DNA of 64,000 nt from Synechococcus sp. KORDI-49 (GCF_000737575.1 NZ_CP006270.1:1801163-1865162); one strand, 5' to 3'; shown: positions 29,284 through 39,549, counted from the first letter of the stretch. The notes: generated by a model not told the origin, from the letters alone. Numbers and translations: made by a program.

Positions 29284-30677
29284 TCACGGTCCCGTGGGGT
29301 CTGATCCTTGCGGTGGCTGCGGTAGAAACGCATCACCGCGAGCGCGAGATTGCGGGGGTCGTGCCTGAGTGTCGCGGTCGGTCGTGCCCCCTGGAGGGGG
29401 GCCAGGGTGACGTCATAGCCCTCCGTCCGCAGTCGCTCCGCATCGCAACGGACCGGTTCCGCACCGCGGGCTCGGTAATGCTCGACCAGTGGAGAGGATT
29501 CCACGTTGTCTTGAGCCAACACAGCCGTGAACAGTCGGTCGTCGATGCCGAGGCTTGCCAGCTGGGCTTCGATCGCCCGGAGATGACCACCCACATCCAA
29601 ACCGTCGGTTTCTCCGGGCTGGGTCATCAGATTGCAGATGTAGAGCCTTGGCGAGCGGGATGACTGGATGGCCGACATCAGCTCCGGAACCAGCAGATTG
29701 GGAAGCAGCGAGGTGTAGAGGCTGCCGGGGCCCAGCAGGATCAGATCGGCGTTGGCGATCGCTTCGAGAGCGCGGGGAAGAGCCGGCGGGCGTTCCGGCA
29801 GACAACCGAGCCGAACGATCGGGCTTGGTGCCTTGCCGATGTTGCTTTCCCCCTCGATCCGCTCTCCGTTCTCCAACTCCGCCCAGAGCCTCACATCAGC
29901 ACTGGTGGCAGGCACCACCTGGCCCTGAACAGCCAGGACGCGACTGGAGGCCGTGATGGCCGTCTCCAGGTTGCCGGTGATGGCGGTGAGAGCCGAGAGG
30001 AACAGGTTGCCGAAGCTGTGGCCCTCGAGGCCGCTGCCAGCTGCGAAGCGGTATTGGAACAGTCTTGTCAGCAGTGGCTCCTCGGTGGAGAGTGCCGCCA
30101 GACAGTTGCGGATGTCTCCGGGGGGCAGCACCCCGAGTTCCCGACGGAGCACGCCGCTGCTGCCGCCGTCATCAGCAACGGTGACGATGGCGGTGATGTG
30201 ACTGCTGTAGCGCTTGAGCCCGCTCAGCAGGGTGGAGAGACCGGTGCCCCCTCCGATGGCGACGATGTTCGGGCCGCGGTTCAGCCGGCTCTTGGCTCGC
30301 AGGGCATCCACCAGAACCGTGTCCTTGTCAGGCGCCAGGGCCTGCTGGATGGAGCCGAAGCTGCGGCTCTGGCCCCACAGCACCAACCCGATCCCGACGA
30401 TCACCACCAGCGGGCCCGTGATCTCCCGCGGAAGCACCGTGGTGATGGTGCTCAACATCCAGCTCAGGGTCTCAATGATCCAGTAGATCGGCTTGAGATC
30501 AGCCCAGACGGCTGCTCCGAGCAGAGCCATCATCAGGCCGAGTCCGGAGGTGAGCAGCCAGCGCTTCACCACCAGTCCCGGCTGGAGCCAGCGGACCGCC
30601 CGCTGCGATCGGGTCACCAGATCCTTGCGTCGCTGGGCCCGTATCGCCCTGGCCCGTCGTTTGCTGTGCGTAGTCAC
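29277..30677 (-). CDS. YvcK/CofD-like protein with N-terminal membrane anchor
   Basis: The 466-residue protein's C-terminal 330 residues are the gluconeogenesis-factor/UPF0052 fold ([61 protein letters not shown]). In Bacillus, YvcK binds UDP-sugars and tunes envelope precursor supply. The extra N-terminus has a basic stretch and two helices (about 40-62 and 88-105), so the protein should sit at the membrane, a layout seen in cyanobacteria. A 2-phospholactate transferase activity (CofD) is not expected. The role here is unproven. Confidence 0.87.
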   Translation of the reverse strand: MTTHSKRRARAIRAQRRKDLVTRSQRAVRWLQPGLVVKRWLLTSGLGLMMALLGAAVWADLKPIYWIIETLSWMLSTITTVLPREITGPLVVIVGIGLVLWGQSRSFGSIQQALAPDKDTVLVDALRAKSRLNRGPNIVAIGGGTGLSTLLSGLKRYSSHITAIVTVADDGGSSGVLRRELGVLPPGDIRNCLAALSTEEPLLTRLFQYRFAAGSGLEGHSFGNLFLSALTAITGNLETAITASSRVLAVQGQVVPATSADVRLWAELENGERIEGESNIGKAPSPIVRLGCLPERPPALPRALEAIANADLILLGPGSLYTSLLPNLLVPELMSAIQSSRSPRLYICNLMTQPGETDGLDVGGHLRAIEAQLASLGIDDRLFTAVLAQDNVESSPLVEHYRARGAEPVRCDAERLRTEGYDVTLAPLQGARPTATLRHDPRNLALAVMRFYRSHRKDQTPRDRDQ

Positions 30678-30763
30678 TTGCGCTTAGGGGCGATCGAGCA
30701 CGGCATTCCCTGAACTGTACGGAGACTCGGCGGTCGGGCAAAGATGGCAGCACATGTGCGTTC

Positions 30764-31555
30764 ATGCCTGTGGTCGGGGCCCAACCCGTCGTTGAGATGC
30801 GCGACCTCACCATGCAGTGGGGGCAGCGGCCAGTGCTGGATCGGGTGAATCTGCAGATGCAGCCTGGAGAGCGCCTGGCGGTGGTGGGTCCTTCCGGCGC
30901 CGGTAAGTCGACCGTGCTGCGCCTGTTGGCCGGTCTTCAGCTGCCCACGCAGGGCGAACTGTGTCTCTTCGGAAAGCAGCAGACCTATCTGCGGCTGGAT
31001 CAGACCCGACCTCCGGATGTGCGACTGGTGTTTCAGAACCCTGCCCTGCTGGCTTCGCTCACCGTGGAGCAGAACGTCGGTTTTCTGTTGCGGGAGCGGG
31101 GACGCATGACTGCCCGGGAGATCCGCCAGCGAGTGGAATCCTGCCTCGAGGCGGTGGGCCTCTACGACGTGGCCCATCTCTACCCATCCGAGCTGAGCGG
31201 TGGCATGCAGAAACGGGTGAGTTTCGCGCGGGCTCTCGTCGATGATCCGGAACGCGGAGACCAGGCCATGCCGTTGCTGCTCTATGACGAGCCCACCGCT
31301 GGACTGGATCCGGTGGCTTGCACCCGCATCGAGGATCTGATCGTGAAGACCACAACGGTGGCCAGAGGCTGTTCGGTGGTGGTCAGCCACGTGCGCAGCA
31401 CGATCGAGCGATCGGCGGAACGGGTTGTGATGTTGTACGGCGGCAGTTTTCGCTGGCAGGGCTCCGTGGAGGAGTTCCGCAGCACCGACAACCCCTACGT
31501 GGAGCAGTTCAGGACAGGTAGTCTTCGCGGACCCATGCAGCCCATGGAGTCCTGA
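30764..31555 (+). CDS. ABC transporter ATPase, MlaF/TGD3-like
   Basis: The 263-residue ATPase has Walker A GPSGAGKST, signature LSGGMQKRV (the MlaF/TGD3-type variant) and Walker B LLLYDEPTAGLDP, with the H-loop VVSHV. It is followed five bases later by an MCE-domain protein, so the pair forms part of a lipid transporter moving phospholipid or other lipid between the inner membrane and outer layers. The usual MlaE-type permease is not in this window and is presumably elsewhere. Confidence 0.88.
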   Translation: MPVVGAQPVVEMRDLTMQWGQRPVLDRVNLQMQPGERLAVVGPSGAGKSTVLRLLAGLQLPTQGELCLFGKQQTYLRLDQTRPPDVRLVFQNPALLASLTVEQNVGFLLRERGRMTAREIRQRVESCLEAVGLYDVAHLYPSELSGGMQKRVSFARALVDDPERGDQAMPLLLYDEPTAGLDPVACTRIEDLIVKTTTVARGCSVVVSHVRSTIERSAERVVMLYGGSFRWQGSVEEFRSTDNPYVEQFRTGSLRGPMQPMES

Positions 31556-31560
31556 CCGCC

Positions 31561-32484
31561 ATGCGACGCAGCATCCGCGATGCCATCGTCGGCTTCACCG
31601 TGCTTGGGGGCATCGTCGGGTTCGGTGCGACAGCTCTGTGGATGCGGGGGGTACGGCTCGGGGCCAGCACCTGGATGGTGACAGCACGTTTCGCTGATGC
31701 CGGTGGCCTGGCGGAGCGTTCACCGGTCACCTACCGGGGCATTCTGGTGGGTTCCGTGAAGACGATCCGTGTGACTCCAGAAGCGGTCGTTGCGGATCTG
31801 GAGATCAACCAAGGGGATCTGAAACTGGCTCAGCCGGTCACCGCCACGGTCGCTTCCGGCTCTCTGCTGGGGGGAGATGCTCTCATTGCCCTGGTCAGCA
31901 AGGGCAAGCCACTGCCGGAAGAGGCACCGCGGGCCAGTGCGGCTGACTGTGTTGGCAGCAGGCAGCTCTGCAATGGAGCGACGATCCAGGGGCAGGAAGC
32001 CCCCAGCCTCAGCACCGTGACCGAGACCATTCAGGCTCTGCTGTCTGAGGCCCAGAAAGCCAATCTCATCCCTGCTCTGGCGCAGTCCACCCAGCAGTTC
32101 GAAACCACGTCGAAGGATGCCTCACTGTTCCTGAACAACGCCGATCAGGCGGTTGCGGAGATCGAGCTGCTGGTGAAGCAGCTGCGGGCCGAGGCCGCCA
32201 AGGTCGAGCCGATGATCGAGAACCTGAATGCGGCCACCGGCAATGCCGTCAAGGCTTCGGCTCACGTGAACAACATCGTGGCTGCTCTGGACAATCCCAA
32301 GACCCTGAACGAGTTGCGGCAGACGGCGGCCAATGCTGCTGACCTCACTGCCAAGATCGATTCCGTCGGAGGTGATGTGGAGAAACTCACCTCAGATGAG
32401 GAGTTCATGAAAGGCCTGCGCAGCGTGACCATCGGACTCGGTGAGCTGTTCGCTGAGCTTTATCCGGCAGAGACCTCCAGGTAG
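31561..32484 (+). CDS. MCE/MlaD-family lipid-binding protein
   Basis: The 307-residue protein has an N-terminal anchor helix (about 10-30) and an MCE domain (RFADAGGLAERSPVTYRGILVGSVKTIRV) at about residues 38-110. An extended helical tail, as in TGD2-like proteins, forms oligomeric tunnels or spans the periplasm. It is coupled to the ATPase upstream. The stop lies two bases from the stop of convergent chlD. The transported lipid is unknown. Confidence 0.88.
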   Translation: MRRSIRDAIVGFTVLGGIVGFGATALWMRGVRLGASTWMVTARFADAGGLAERSPVTYRGILVGSVKTIRVTPEAVVADLEINQGDLKLAQPVTATVASGSLLGGDALIALVSKGKPLPEEAPRASAADCVGSRQLCNGATIQGQEAPSLSTVTETIQALLSEAQKANLIPALAQSTQQFETTSKDASLFLNNADQAVAEIELLVKQLRAEAAKVEPMIENLNAATGNAVKASAHVNNIVAALDNPKTLNELRQTAANAADLTAKIDSVGGDVEKLTSDEEFMKGLRSVTIGLGELFAELYPAETSR

Positions 32485-32485
32485 C

Positions 32486-34576
32486 TCAGATCCCATTGAT
32501 CGCATCCAGTGCCACGGCAGCGATCGCCTGATCACTGGCTTTGGGCAGCTGCACGTATCGCCCCCCGGCGGCTTCGGCCAGGTCCTTGCCCATGCCGCTG
32601 CCGATGAACTTGCGCTCGGTGTCGATCACCAGCAGCTTGATGCCGAGCATCCGGTAACGGCTCGCCACATCCAGCACCTCCTGCTTGAGGTCAGGTTTCT
32701 CGTCACCGTCCAGAACGGGCTGTCCGAGGGAGGTGCTCAGGGGTACGTTGCCGCGACCATCGGTGATGGCGACCACCACCACCTGGCCGAGATCACCCGT
32801 TGCCAGGGCATTGGCGCCCACACGGGCGGCCTGGGTGAGGCCATGGGCCAGGGGTGAACCGCCGCCGCAGGGCATCGATTCCAGCCGGCGGCGGGCGGCG
32901 GTGATCGACCGTGTGGGGGGCAGCAGCACCTCAGCCTGGTCACCACGGAAGGGAATCAGGGCCACCTCGTCGCGGTTCTCATAGGCCTCGGTGAGCAGGC
33001 GGATCACGGCGCCCTTGGCGCTCTGCATCCGGTTCAGGGCCATCGAGCCGCTGGCATCCACCAGGAACACCACCAGGGCACCGGCCTTGCGCTGCAGCAA
33101 CTTGGCACGCAGATCGCCCTCTTCCACGATCACGGTGCGGCCCGGTTCCCGTTCCCGCCGGATTTTCTGGTACGGCGCGGCAGCCCGCAGCGTGGCGTCC
33201 ACGGCGATCCGGCGCACGGGACCGCGGGGCAGCATCGGTTTCACGTACCGGCCGCGGCTGTCGCTGAGCACCACCGAGCGGCTGCCGCTGTTGCCGCTCT
33301 TGGCCTTGGCGGCATTGAACAGCAGCAGGTCGGGGTCCACGTCGATCGCTTCGGGATCGAGCATGAACTCTTCGGGTACGGCCGGCGGCGTCTGATCCTC
33401 CTCGCCGTCCCCCTCGTTGTCGTCGGTGCTGTCGTCCTCGCTGGTGTCCTCCGGCGGATCGTTCTCCTCCTCGCCGGATCCCTCCGGTGGCGGCGGTGGG
33501 CTGTCCTGTTCGTTCTGCTGATCCCCCTGGTCCTGGGGTGGCGGAGGGGGCTCCATCTGCTGATCTGGGGGTGGCATCTGGGAGGCCCGCGGTGCAATCA
33601 CCAGAGCCACGGCCACCTGCAGATCGTCGGCCTCCACCCTGTCCCGGCCGGAGAGTGCGGCGTGGGCCCTCGCCACCCGCACGGCATAGAGCTCGGAGCG
33701 ATGACCTTCCACGCCGCCGCGGATCGCTTCGGTGACCAGGTACTCGATCTGCTCGCGGCTGATCTGCACATCCGGCAGCCACTGGCGGGCCAGCAGCAAC
33801 TGCGTGGCCAGGGCGTCGGTCTCCTCACGCCAGGTCTCTGCGAATGAGCGGCTGCACTGGCCATGGCTGATCACCGCATTGGTGATCTCCACCCGCTGTT
33901 CGGTGCTCACCAGCTGGTTGGCGGAGAGGGCAATGGCAAAGCGATCCAGCAGGTGATCGCGGACGTTGCCCTCCTCCGGGTTGTAGGTGGCGATCAGCAG
34001 GGGCCGGCAGGGGTGGCTGAGGCTCAGACCCTCCCGTTCCACCCGGTTCTCGCCGCTGCCCACGGCCGCCAGCATCAGGTTGACGATGCCGTCGTCGAGC
34101 AGATTCAATTCATCGACGTAGAGCACACCGCGGTGGGCATCCGCCAGCAGGCCCGGCTGGAACACGGCGCTGCCGCTGGCCAGTGATGCGGTCACATCCA
34201 CCGCCCCCACCAGCCGGTCCTCGGTAATGCCGAGGGGGATCTGCACGAAGGGTGCCGGGATCACCCGGGAGGGCGCGTCTCCGCTGATCGTCTCGCGGGT
34301 GGCCGCATCCCATTCCTCCGGATTGAGGGGATCCAGGTTCCGGCCGACGCCGTTGTCGACGTCGAGGATGTCGATGGGGGGCAGCAGGGCGTGGAGGCCT
34401 CTGGCGAGCACGGATTTGCCGGTGCCGCGCCCACCGGCGATCACCACGCCGCCCAGGCCTGGATCAACGGCCGCCAGCAGCAGGGCGAGCTTGAGGGTGC
34501 CGTGGCCTGTGATCGCAGCCAGGGGGAAGGCTCGGGTCGCCCGGTCGTCGGTCACCGCAACACCGCTTGCCACCAT
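32486..34576 (-). CDS. chlD: magnesium chelatase ATPase subunit D
   Basis: The 696-residue subunit works with ChlI and ChlH to insert Mg into protoporphyrin IX for chlorophyll. It has an N-terminal AAA-like domain ([25 protein letters not shown]), a low-complexity acidic and proline-rich linker (about 355-425, runs of P, Q, E and D), and a C-terminal von Willebrand A domain with the metal-binding VDASGSMA and SPLAHGL. Start ATG 34576 excludes a poor 16-residue extension. It is divergent from folK with a 47-base gap. Confidence 0.95.
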   Translation of the reverse strand: MVASGVAVTDDRATRAFPLAAITGHGTLKLALLLAAVDPGLGGVVIAGGRGTGKSVLARGLHALLPPIDILDVDNGVGRNLDPLNPEEWDAATRETISGDAPSRVIPAPFVQIPLGITEDRLVGAVDVTASLASGSAVFQPGLLADAHRGVLYVDELNLLDDGIVNLMLAAVGSGENRVEREGLSLSHPCRPLLIATYNPEEGNVRDHLLDRFAIALSANQLVSTEQRVEITNAVISHGQCSRSFAETWREETDALATQLLLARQWLPDVQISREQIEYLVTEAIRGGVEGHRSELYAVRVARAHAALSGRDRVEADDLQVAVALVIAPRASQMPPPDQQMEPPPPPQDQGDQQNEQDSPPPPPEGSGEEENDPPEDTSEDDSTDDNEGDGEEDQTPPAVPEEFMLDPEAIDVDPDLLLFNAAKAKSGNSGSRSVVLSDSRGRYVKPMLPRGPVRRIAVDATLRAAAPYQKIRREREPGRTVIVEEGDLRAKLLQRKAGALVVFLVDASGSMALNRMQSAKGAVIRLLTEAYENRDEVALIPFRGDQAEVLLPPTRSITAARRRLESMPCGGGSPLAHGLTQAARVGANALATGDLGQVVVVAITDGRGNVPLSTSLGQPVLDGDEKPDLKQEVLDVASRYRMLGIKLLVIDTERKFIGSGMGKDLAEAAGGRYVQLPKASDQAIAAVALDAINGI

Positions 34577-34623
34577 GGATGCGTTCAGCCCGCATGTGCG
34601 CGCCAGTCTCGCTGATGCCCTCA

Positions 34624-35103
34624 ATGGACGATGCCCCGCTGGCCGTGGCCCTGGGAGCCAACCAGCCGAGTGCGGTCGGTTGGCCCCGCGACACCCTCAG
34701 GGCTGTGCGGCCTCTGCTTGAGGCAGAACTGACGGACTGGGCCGAGCAGCCCGCGCGCTGCCGCTGGTCGGCGTTGCTGGAGACCGCCCCGGTGGGGCCG
34801 GTGGAGCAGCCGGACTATTTCAATGCGGTGCTGCTAGTGGACGGCATGGCGATTGAGCCGACTGAAACGGCAGCTCTGCTGCTGCTGGATCGCCTGCACC
34901 AGCTGGAGCGGCAGTTCGGCCGCGATCGTGAGCAGGAGCAGCGCTGGGGCCCCCGCACCCTGGATCTGGATTTGCTGTTCTGGGGGGAACTGCGCCTGGA
35001 GCATCCTCGGTTGGTGCTGCCCCATCCGCGGCTGCATCTGCGGGCTTTTGTGATGGAGCCGCTGCTGCAGGCGATGGATGCCGCTCACCCGCCATGCTGG
35101 TGA
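34624..35103 (+). CDS. folK: 2-amino-4-hydroxy-6-hydroxymethyldihydropteridine pyrophosphokinase
   Basis: The 159-residue HPPK transfers pyrophosphate from ATP in folate synthesis. Visible motifs are [47 protein letters not shown] (two catalytic Asp) and [16 protein letters not shown]. The start is uncertain between ATG 34624 and ATG 34615 (three extra residues). Neither has a good ribosome site. A NUDIX gene follows 18 bases later, though the folate NUDIX step (FolQ-like) cannot be assigned to it. Confidence 0.93.
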   Translation: MDDAPLAVALGANQPSAVGWPRDTLRAVRPLLEAELTDWAEQPARCRWSALLETAPVGPVEQPDYFNAVLLVDGMAIEPTETAALLLLDRLHQLERQFGRDREQEQRWGPRTLDLDLLFWGELRLEHPRLVLPHPRLHLRAFVMEPLLQAMDAAHPPCW

Positions 35104-35121
35104 GCCAATCGGCCTGATCCC

Positions 35122-35685
35122 ATGGCGCCGCTGCCGGCCCCGGAGCCCTTCGAGCTGCTGGACACCGTTGAAGCGGTCGATGCCCGCAAGATCCGCTTCG
35201 AGCGCAACCGGATCAGATTGCCGATGGGGGTGGAAGCCACCTTCGGGATGATCCGCCACCCGGGCGCGTCTCTGGCAGTGCCGATCACGCCGGATGGGCA
35301 TGTGGTGCTGCTGCGTCAGTACCGCTTCGCTGTGCAGGCGCGCTTGCTGGAATTCCCTGCGGGAACTCTGGAAGAAGGGGAGGATCCGCTGGAATCGATG
35401 CAGCGGGAGCTGGGGGAGGAGGCGGGCTACAGCGCTGCCCGCTGGGATGCGCTGGGTCCGATGCTGCCCTGCCCCGGTTACTCCGATGAGGTGATCCACT
35501 GCTTCCTTGCCCGGGAACTCACCCCTCTGGAGAATCCCCCAGCCGGTGATGACGATGAAGATCTGGAGGTGGTGCTGATGACGCCGATGGATCTGGATGC
35601 CCGGCTGGGATCCGGCGATGAATGGCTGGATGGCAAGAGCGTCACCGCCTGGTATCGAGCCAAACAATTGCTGGGCCTGGGATGA
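35122..35685 (+). CDS. NUDIX hydrolase, ADP-ribose pyrophosphatase-like
   Basis: The 187-residue protein has a NUDIX box in the stretch FPAGTLEEGEDPLESMQREL followed by GEEAGY, and an upstream VLLRQYRFAVQARLLEFPAG typical of the ADP-ribose/NudF group. It most likely hydrolyses ADP-ribose or a sugar nucleotide to monophosphates. Its stop overlaps the photolyase start (ATGA), and folK precedes it, so a FolQ-like dihydroneopterin role is a second possibility. Confidence 0.87.
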   Translation: MAPLPAPEPFELLDTVEAVDARKIRFERNRIRLPMGVEATFGMIRHPGASLAVPITPDGHVVLLRQYRFAVQARLLEFPAGTLEEGEDPLESMQRELGEEAGYSAARWDALGPMLPCPGYSDEVIHCFLARELTPLENPPAGDDDEDLEVVLMTPMDLDARLGSGDEWLDGKSVTAWYRAKQLLGLG

Positions 35686-37115
35686 CAACGCCTCGCGTTC
35701 TGTTCTGGCATCGCCGTGATCTGCGCCTGGCGGACAACCTCGGCCTTGCGGCGGCGGCGGAGATCAGCCCTGCGCTGACCGGTGTGTATGTGCTCGATCC
35801 GAATGTGATCGATCCGCCTGAGCAACTGCCTCCGATGGCGCCGGCTCGGCTGTGGTTCCTGATCGAGAGCCTGATCGAACTGCAGCAGCGCTGGCGGGAG
35901 GCCGGCAGCCGCTTGCTGATCCTCGAAGGGGATCCGGTGGCGGTGCTGCCGCAGCTGGCGGAACAGATCGGGGCGGAGTCGGTGGTGTGGAACCGCGATG
36001 TGGAGCCCTATGCCCGGGAACGGGACCGGCAGGTGGCCAAGCGCTTGCAGGCGGATGGCCGCATGGTGGTGGTGGATTGGGATCAGCTGCTGATCGCCCC
36101 CGAGCTGCTGAAGACCGGTGCAGGAGACCCCTACCGCGTTTATGGCCCGTTTCTGCGCAACTGGCGCGGCCAGGTGCAGGCCAAGCCGCCCATCTGTGTT
36201 GAAGCTCCCTCCGATCTCCTCGATCTGGAGGAGGGGGTGGTTCCTGATACCGCCCCCTTGGATGTCCTGGTGGGCAGCCACGGGTTTCAGGGCAGTGAGA
36301 TCTGCCCCTGCCGCCCCGGCGAATCAGCGGCTCTGCAGCAGCTCAGTTCGTTCTGTGATGGGGCCCTGTTCGGCTACGAGCCCGACCGCAACTTCCCTGG
36401 CGTTGTGGGCACGTCATATCTGAGTGCGGCGTTGAGTGTGGGCACCCTCAGCCCGCGTCAGGCCTGGTGTGCCGCCCTGGAGGCCCGTGAGCAGGCCCGC
36501 AGCGATGAACAGCGGCATGCCATCGGGGTGTGGGAGCAGGAGCTGGGGTGGCGAGAGTTCTATCAGCAGGCGCTGTTCCATTTCCCCGAGCTGGCGGATG
36601 GTCCCTACCGCGAGCAGTGGCGGCGCTTTCCATGGGAGAACAACACCGATTGGTTCGAGCGCTGGAAGGAGGGTCAAACCGGGATGCCGATCATTGACGC
36701 GGCGATGCGCCAGCTCAACCAGAGCGGCTGGATGCACAACCGCTGCCGCATGATCGTGGCGTCATTCCTGGTGAAGGATCTGATCTGTGACTGGCGCTGG
36801 GGCGAACGCGCCTTCATGGAGTTGGAGGTGGACGGCGATCTGGCTGCCAACAACGGCGGCTGGCAATGGAGCGCCAGCAGTGGCATGGATCCCAAACCGC
36901 TGCGCATCTTCAATCCGGCCACTCAGGCCAGCAAGTTCGATGCCGATGGCGACTACATCCGTCGTTGGTTGCCGGAGCTGCGTCACGTCAGCAGCAGGGA
37001 TCTGATCAGCGGCGAGATCGGCGCGCTGGAACGGCGCGGTTATCCCGAGCCGCTTGTGGAGCACAAGCGTCAGCAGGCGCAATTCAAGGCGCTTTACGCC
37101 ACCATCCGCGGCTGA
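35682..37115 (+). CDS. phrA: deoxyribodipyrimidine photolyase, class I
   Basis: The 477-residue blue-light DNA repair flavoprotein reverses cyclobutane pyrimidine dimers. It has the N-terminal antenna domain (VLFWHRRDLRLADNLGL, WNRDVEPYARERD) and FAD domain motifs GTSYLSAALSVGTLS, WREFYQQALFHFP, GQTGMPIIDAAMRQL, GWMHNRCRMIVASFL and DGDLAANNGGWQWSA. This is the complete, canonical enzyme. A second, split photolyase-like system lies 2.9 kb downstream. The 3' end overlaps the convergent DegT gene by 22 bases. Confidence 0.95.
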   Translation: MTTPRVLFWHRRDLRLADNLGLAAAAEISPALTGVYVLDPNVIDPPEQLPPMAPARLWFLIESLIELQQRWREAGSRLLILEGDPVAVLPQLAEQIGAESVVWNRDVEPYARERDRQVAKRLQADGRMVVVDWDQLLIAPELLKTGAGDPYRVYGPFLRNWRGQVQAKPPICVEAPSDLLDLEEGVVPDTAPLDVLVGSHGFQGSEICPCRPGESAALQQLSSFCDGALFGYEPDRNFPGVVGTSYLSAALSVGTLSPRQAWCAALEAREQARSDEQRHAIGVWEQELGWREFYQQALFHFPELADGPYREQWRRFPWENNTDWFERWKEGQTGMPIIDAAMRQLNQSGWMHNRCRMIVASFLVKDLICDWRWGERAFMELEVDGDLAANNGGWQWSASSGMDPKPLRIFNPATQASKFDADGDYIRRWLPELRHVSSRDLISGEIGALERRGYPEPLVEHKRQQAQFKALYATIRG

Positions 37116-38311
37116 TTCACGTCGCAGGTGGGGTTGATCAGTTGCTCGAGAACAGACACAACCTGCTGCTGCTCCAGTTCATTGAGTTCCGGGAAGATCG
37201 GCAGGCTGAGCACCTGGGAGCAGGTTCTCTCGGTCGCGGGCATCGATCCGGGCTCGAGACCCAGATGGCTGTAGGCGGGCTGGCGGTGAATCGGGATGGG
37301 GTAGTACACGATCGTGTTGATGCCTTCGTCCTGCAGCCGCTCCTTCAGCCAGTCACGGCAGCAGCTCTCCGGCAGTCCGTGACTGCTGCTGATCGCTGAG
37401 GGGCTGCACTGGGCCTGACAGGTCGGCTGACCGGTGGGGCAACTGCTGACACGCACAACGAACTGGTTCCAGCTGTGGCCCTCTTCGTCTGTCGGAAGCG
37501 TGATACCGGGCAGATCAGACAGCAGCTCCCGGTAGCGCGCGGCAATCTCCCGACGGCGGTCGATCCACTCGCTGAGCTTGGGCAGCTTGACGTTGAGCAC
37601 AGCAGCCTGGATGGCGTCCAGCCGGCTGTTGTATCCCAGGGCCGTATGCAGGTAGCGGCGGGGCATCCCATGCACGGCCAGTTCCCGCATGGTCTGGGCG
37701 AGGGTGTCGTCATCGGTGGTGACGGCGCCTCCATCGCCTGCGCCGCCGAGATTTTTGGTGGGGAAAAAGCTGAAGCAGCCCACATCGCCGAAGCTGCCCA
37801 CCGCCTGGTCCTGCCAGGTCGCTCCGGTGGCCTGGGCGCAATCTTCGATCACCCGCAGGCCATGGCGGGAAGCGATCTCCATCAAACGGGTCATGTCCAC
37901 CGGCCGACCGAACAGATGCACCGGCATCAGCGCGCGTGTGGATCCGGTGATGGCGGCCTCGATCTGATTCAGATCGATCAGGAAGGTCTCCGGGTCCACA
38001 TCCACGAAGATCGGTGTCGCACCGACCGCACTGATCGCTTCGGCCGTGGCGAAGAAGCTGAAGGCGCAGGTGATCACCTCGTCGCCAGGACCGATCCCGA
38101 TGGCCCGCAAGGCCAGGATCAAAGCATCGGTTCCGCTGTTGCAGCCGATGGCGTGGCGCGTGCCGACGTTGTCGGCAAAAGCATGCTCAAACGTGCTGAC
38201 CTGTGGCCCGCCGATGTACTGACCGCTGCGCAGCACACCGAGAACAGCCTTCTCGAGGTCCGTGCCGAGATCGGTGATCTGCTGGCTGAGGCTGAAGGGA
38301 GGCACGTGCAT
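37094..38311 (-). CDS. DegT/DnrJ/EryC1/StrS-family PLP-dependent sugar aminotransferase
   Basis: The 405-residue protein transfers an amino group to a nucleotide-linked keto-sugar. GCNSGTDALILAL, the PLP-binding DVGCFSFFPTKNLGGAGDGGA (Lys186) and YNSRLDAIQAAVL are diagnostic. Between the VVRVSS strand and WLKERLQDEGI, residues about 290-320 form a Cys-rich insertion (Cys291, 298, 302, 317, 318) not usual in this family. Start ATG 38311 (MHVPPFS) is preferred over the GTG at 38320. Its partner sugar genes are not adjacent, so the product is unknown. Confidence 0.88.
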   Translation of the reverse strand: MHVPPFSLSQQITDLGTDLEKAVLGVLRSGQYIGGPQVSTFEHAFADNVGTRHAIGCNSGTDALILALRAIGIGPGDEVITCAFSFFATAEAISAVGATPIFVDVDPETFLIDLNQIEAAITGSTRALMPVHLFGRPVDMTRLMEIASRHGLRVIEDCAQATGATWQDQAVGSFGDVGCFSFFPTKNLGGAGDGGAVTTDDDTLAQTMRELAVHGMPRRYLHTALGYNSRLDAIQAAVLNVKLPKLSEWIDRRREIAARYRELLSDLPGITLPTDEEGHSWNQFVVRVSSCPTGQPTCQAQCSPSAISSSHGLPESCCRDWLKERLQDEGINTIVYYPIPIHRQPAYSHLGLEPGSMPATERTCSQVLSLPIFPELNELEQQQVVSVLEQLINPTCDVNQPRMVA

Positions 38312-38345
38312 GGCGCTCACCTTAGGCCGCCTCTCAGGCCCTGGA

Positions 38346-38933
38346 TCAGCCGAACCAGTCCGGCTCCAGGCCGGGATGCCATTTCACATTGCAGCCTACC
38401 GATGGAATCTGATCGGGGTTCACCGGTTCGCCTGCGAGCACTGCGTTGAGAGCAGCCCGCAGGTCGCTTCCATCGAGAGGCTGGTCGTTGCCGGGACGGC
38501 TCCCGTCGAGCTGGCCTCTGTACTGCAGCGTCTGGGGGCTGCTCTCATGGCTGCCAGCAAACAGATAGAACTCCGGTGTGCAGGCGGCTCGCAGGGAGCG
38601 GGCCAGAGTCTGGTCCTGATCCATCAGGTATGGGAAGCTCCAGCCGTGACGTTCCGCCTGCTCCATGAGCTGGTCGGCTCCGTCCTGCGGGTGAGTGATC
38701 AAGCTGTTGCTGCTCACAGCCAGAAGCTGGATCCGATCCCGGTAATCCCGGTCCAGCCGGGTCAACTCCGGTTCGATGTGCTTGACGAAGGGGCAGTGGG
38801 CACAGATCACCATCATCAGCACCGGCTTCTGATCCAGGGCTGAACGATTGAGGGACGCCCCGCTGGTCGTGGGCAGCTGGAAGTCCGGCAGATCCGTGCC
38901 CAGGGGCAGCATCGTCGAGGGGGTCAGGGCCAT
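38346..38933 (-). CDS. thioredoxin-fold redoxin (AhpC/TSA-like)
   Basis: The 195-residue protein with a peroxiredoxin/TlpA-like fold has LPLGTDLPDFQLPTT, a CxxC site in CAHCPFVK, and QLLAVSSNSLITHPQDG, PYLMDQDQTLARSLRAACTPEFYLF. This is the CxHCPFVK subgroup of uncharacterised thioredoxin-family proteins in cyanobacteria and planctomycetes. ATG 38933 has a GCGGAG site 3 bases upstream. In-frame starts up to 38984 exist. No signal peptide is seen, so it probably acts in the cytosol. The electron donor and target are unknown. Confidence 0.82.
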   Translation of the reverse strand: MALTPSTMLPLGTDLPDFQLPTTSGASLNRSALDQKPVLMMVICAHCPFVKHIEPELTRLDRDYRDRIQLLAVSSNSLITHPQDGADQLMEQAERHGWSFPYLMDQDQTLARSLRAACTPEFYLFAGSHESSPQTLQYRGQLDGSRPGNDQPLDGSDLRAALNAVLAGEPVNPDQIPSVGCNVKWHPGLEPDWFG

Positions 38934-38996
38934 GGCTCCGCTGCAGGAACAGGTGCTCTCCATCAGGATGGCGTCCACTGGCATTCAGGTGAGGTC

Positions 38997-39527
38997 ATGC
39001 CGGGACGAAGCTGGTGTCAGACGGCATGGAGCCTGGGACTGTGCCTGTCTCTGCTGGCCTGCGGATCCAAGGATCAGCAGGAGGAATGGACCATCTATGC
39101 GCTGCAGCGCAACGAGCCTCACGACGGTCTGGCTGTCGTGAATCAGCCGGATGGTTTCGGCCTGCACATCTTTCTGGAGACCGACACCCGGGATCCCTCC
39201 ATCTGCAGGCCCAGATGGCTTCCGGATCCGGCCCGGCTGTTCAACGGTCGTGGTTCAGCACCCTTCAGCTCAGGATTGGCGACCCGCCAGGAATTCTTCG
39301 AGGCCATGACGCGGGATGCCGTCGTTTCATCCCTGCAGCAGGAGCTGGAAGCCCTCTGCAAGCAGCGCGCTCCCGATGCCCGTTGGCAGTGGCTGGATCC
39401 CCCACGCTCTGAGGTGGAAGTGACCCCGGTTCAGTTGCCGGCACTGGAGGAGGAGGATCTGCTCACCGACCCCTACGAGGAGCTTCAGAGACAGAAGGCA
39501 CTGTTGGGGGATGTCGTCCCCAACTGA
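38997..39527 (+). CDS. putative lipoprotein of unknown function
   Basis: The 176-residue protein has an N-terminal hydrophobic stretch and lipobox (SLGLCLSLLACGS), so the mature protein should be lipid-anchored at Cys22. The rest is soluble and ends in an acidic tail (ALEEEDLLTDPYEELQRQK). No known domain was recognised. It is divergent from the redoxin gene and converges on the split photolyase genes. Confidence 0.72.
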   Translation: MPGRSWCQTAWSLGLCLSLLACGSKDQQEEWTIYALQRNEPHDGLAVVNQPDGFGLHIFLETDTRDPSICRPRWLPDPARLFNGRGSAPFSSGLATRQEFFEAMTRDAVVSSLQQELEALCKQRAPDARWQWLDPPRSEVEVTPVQLPALEEEDLLTDPYEELQRQKALLGDVVPN

Positions 39528-39549
39528 AACGGCGGGACACCCGTGGGCT

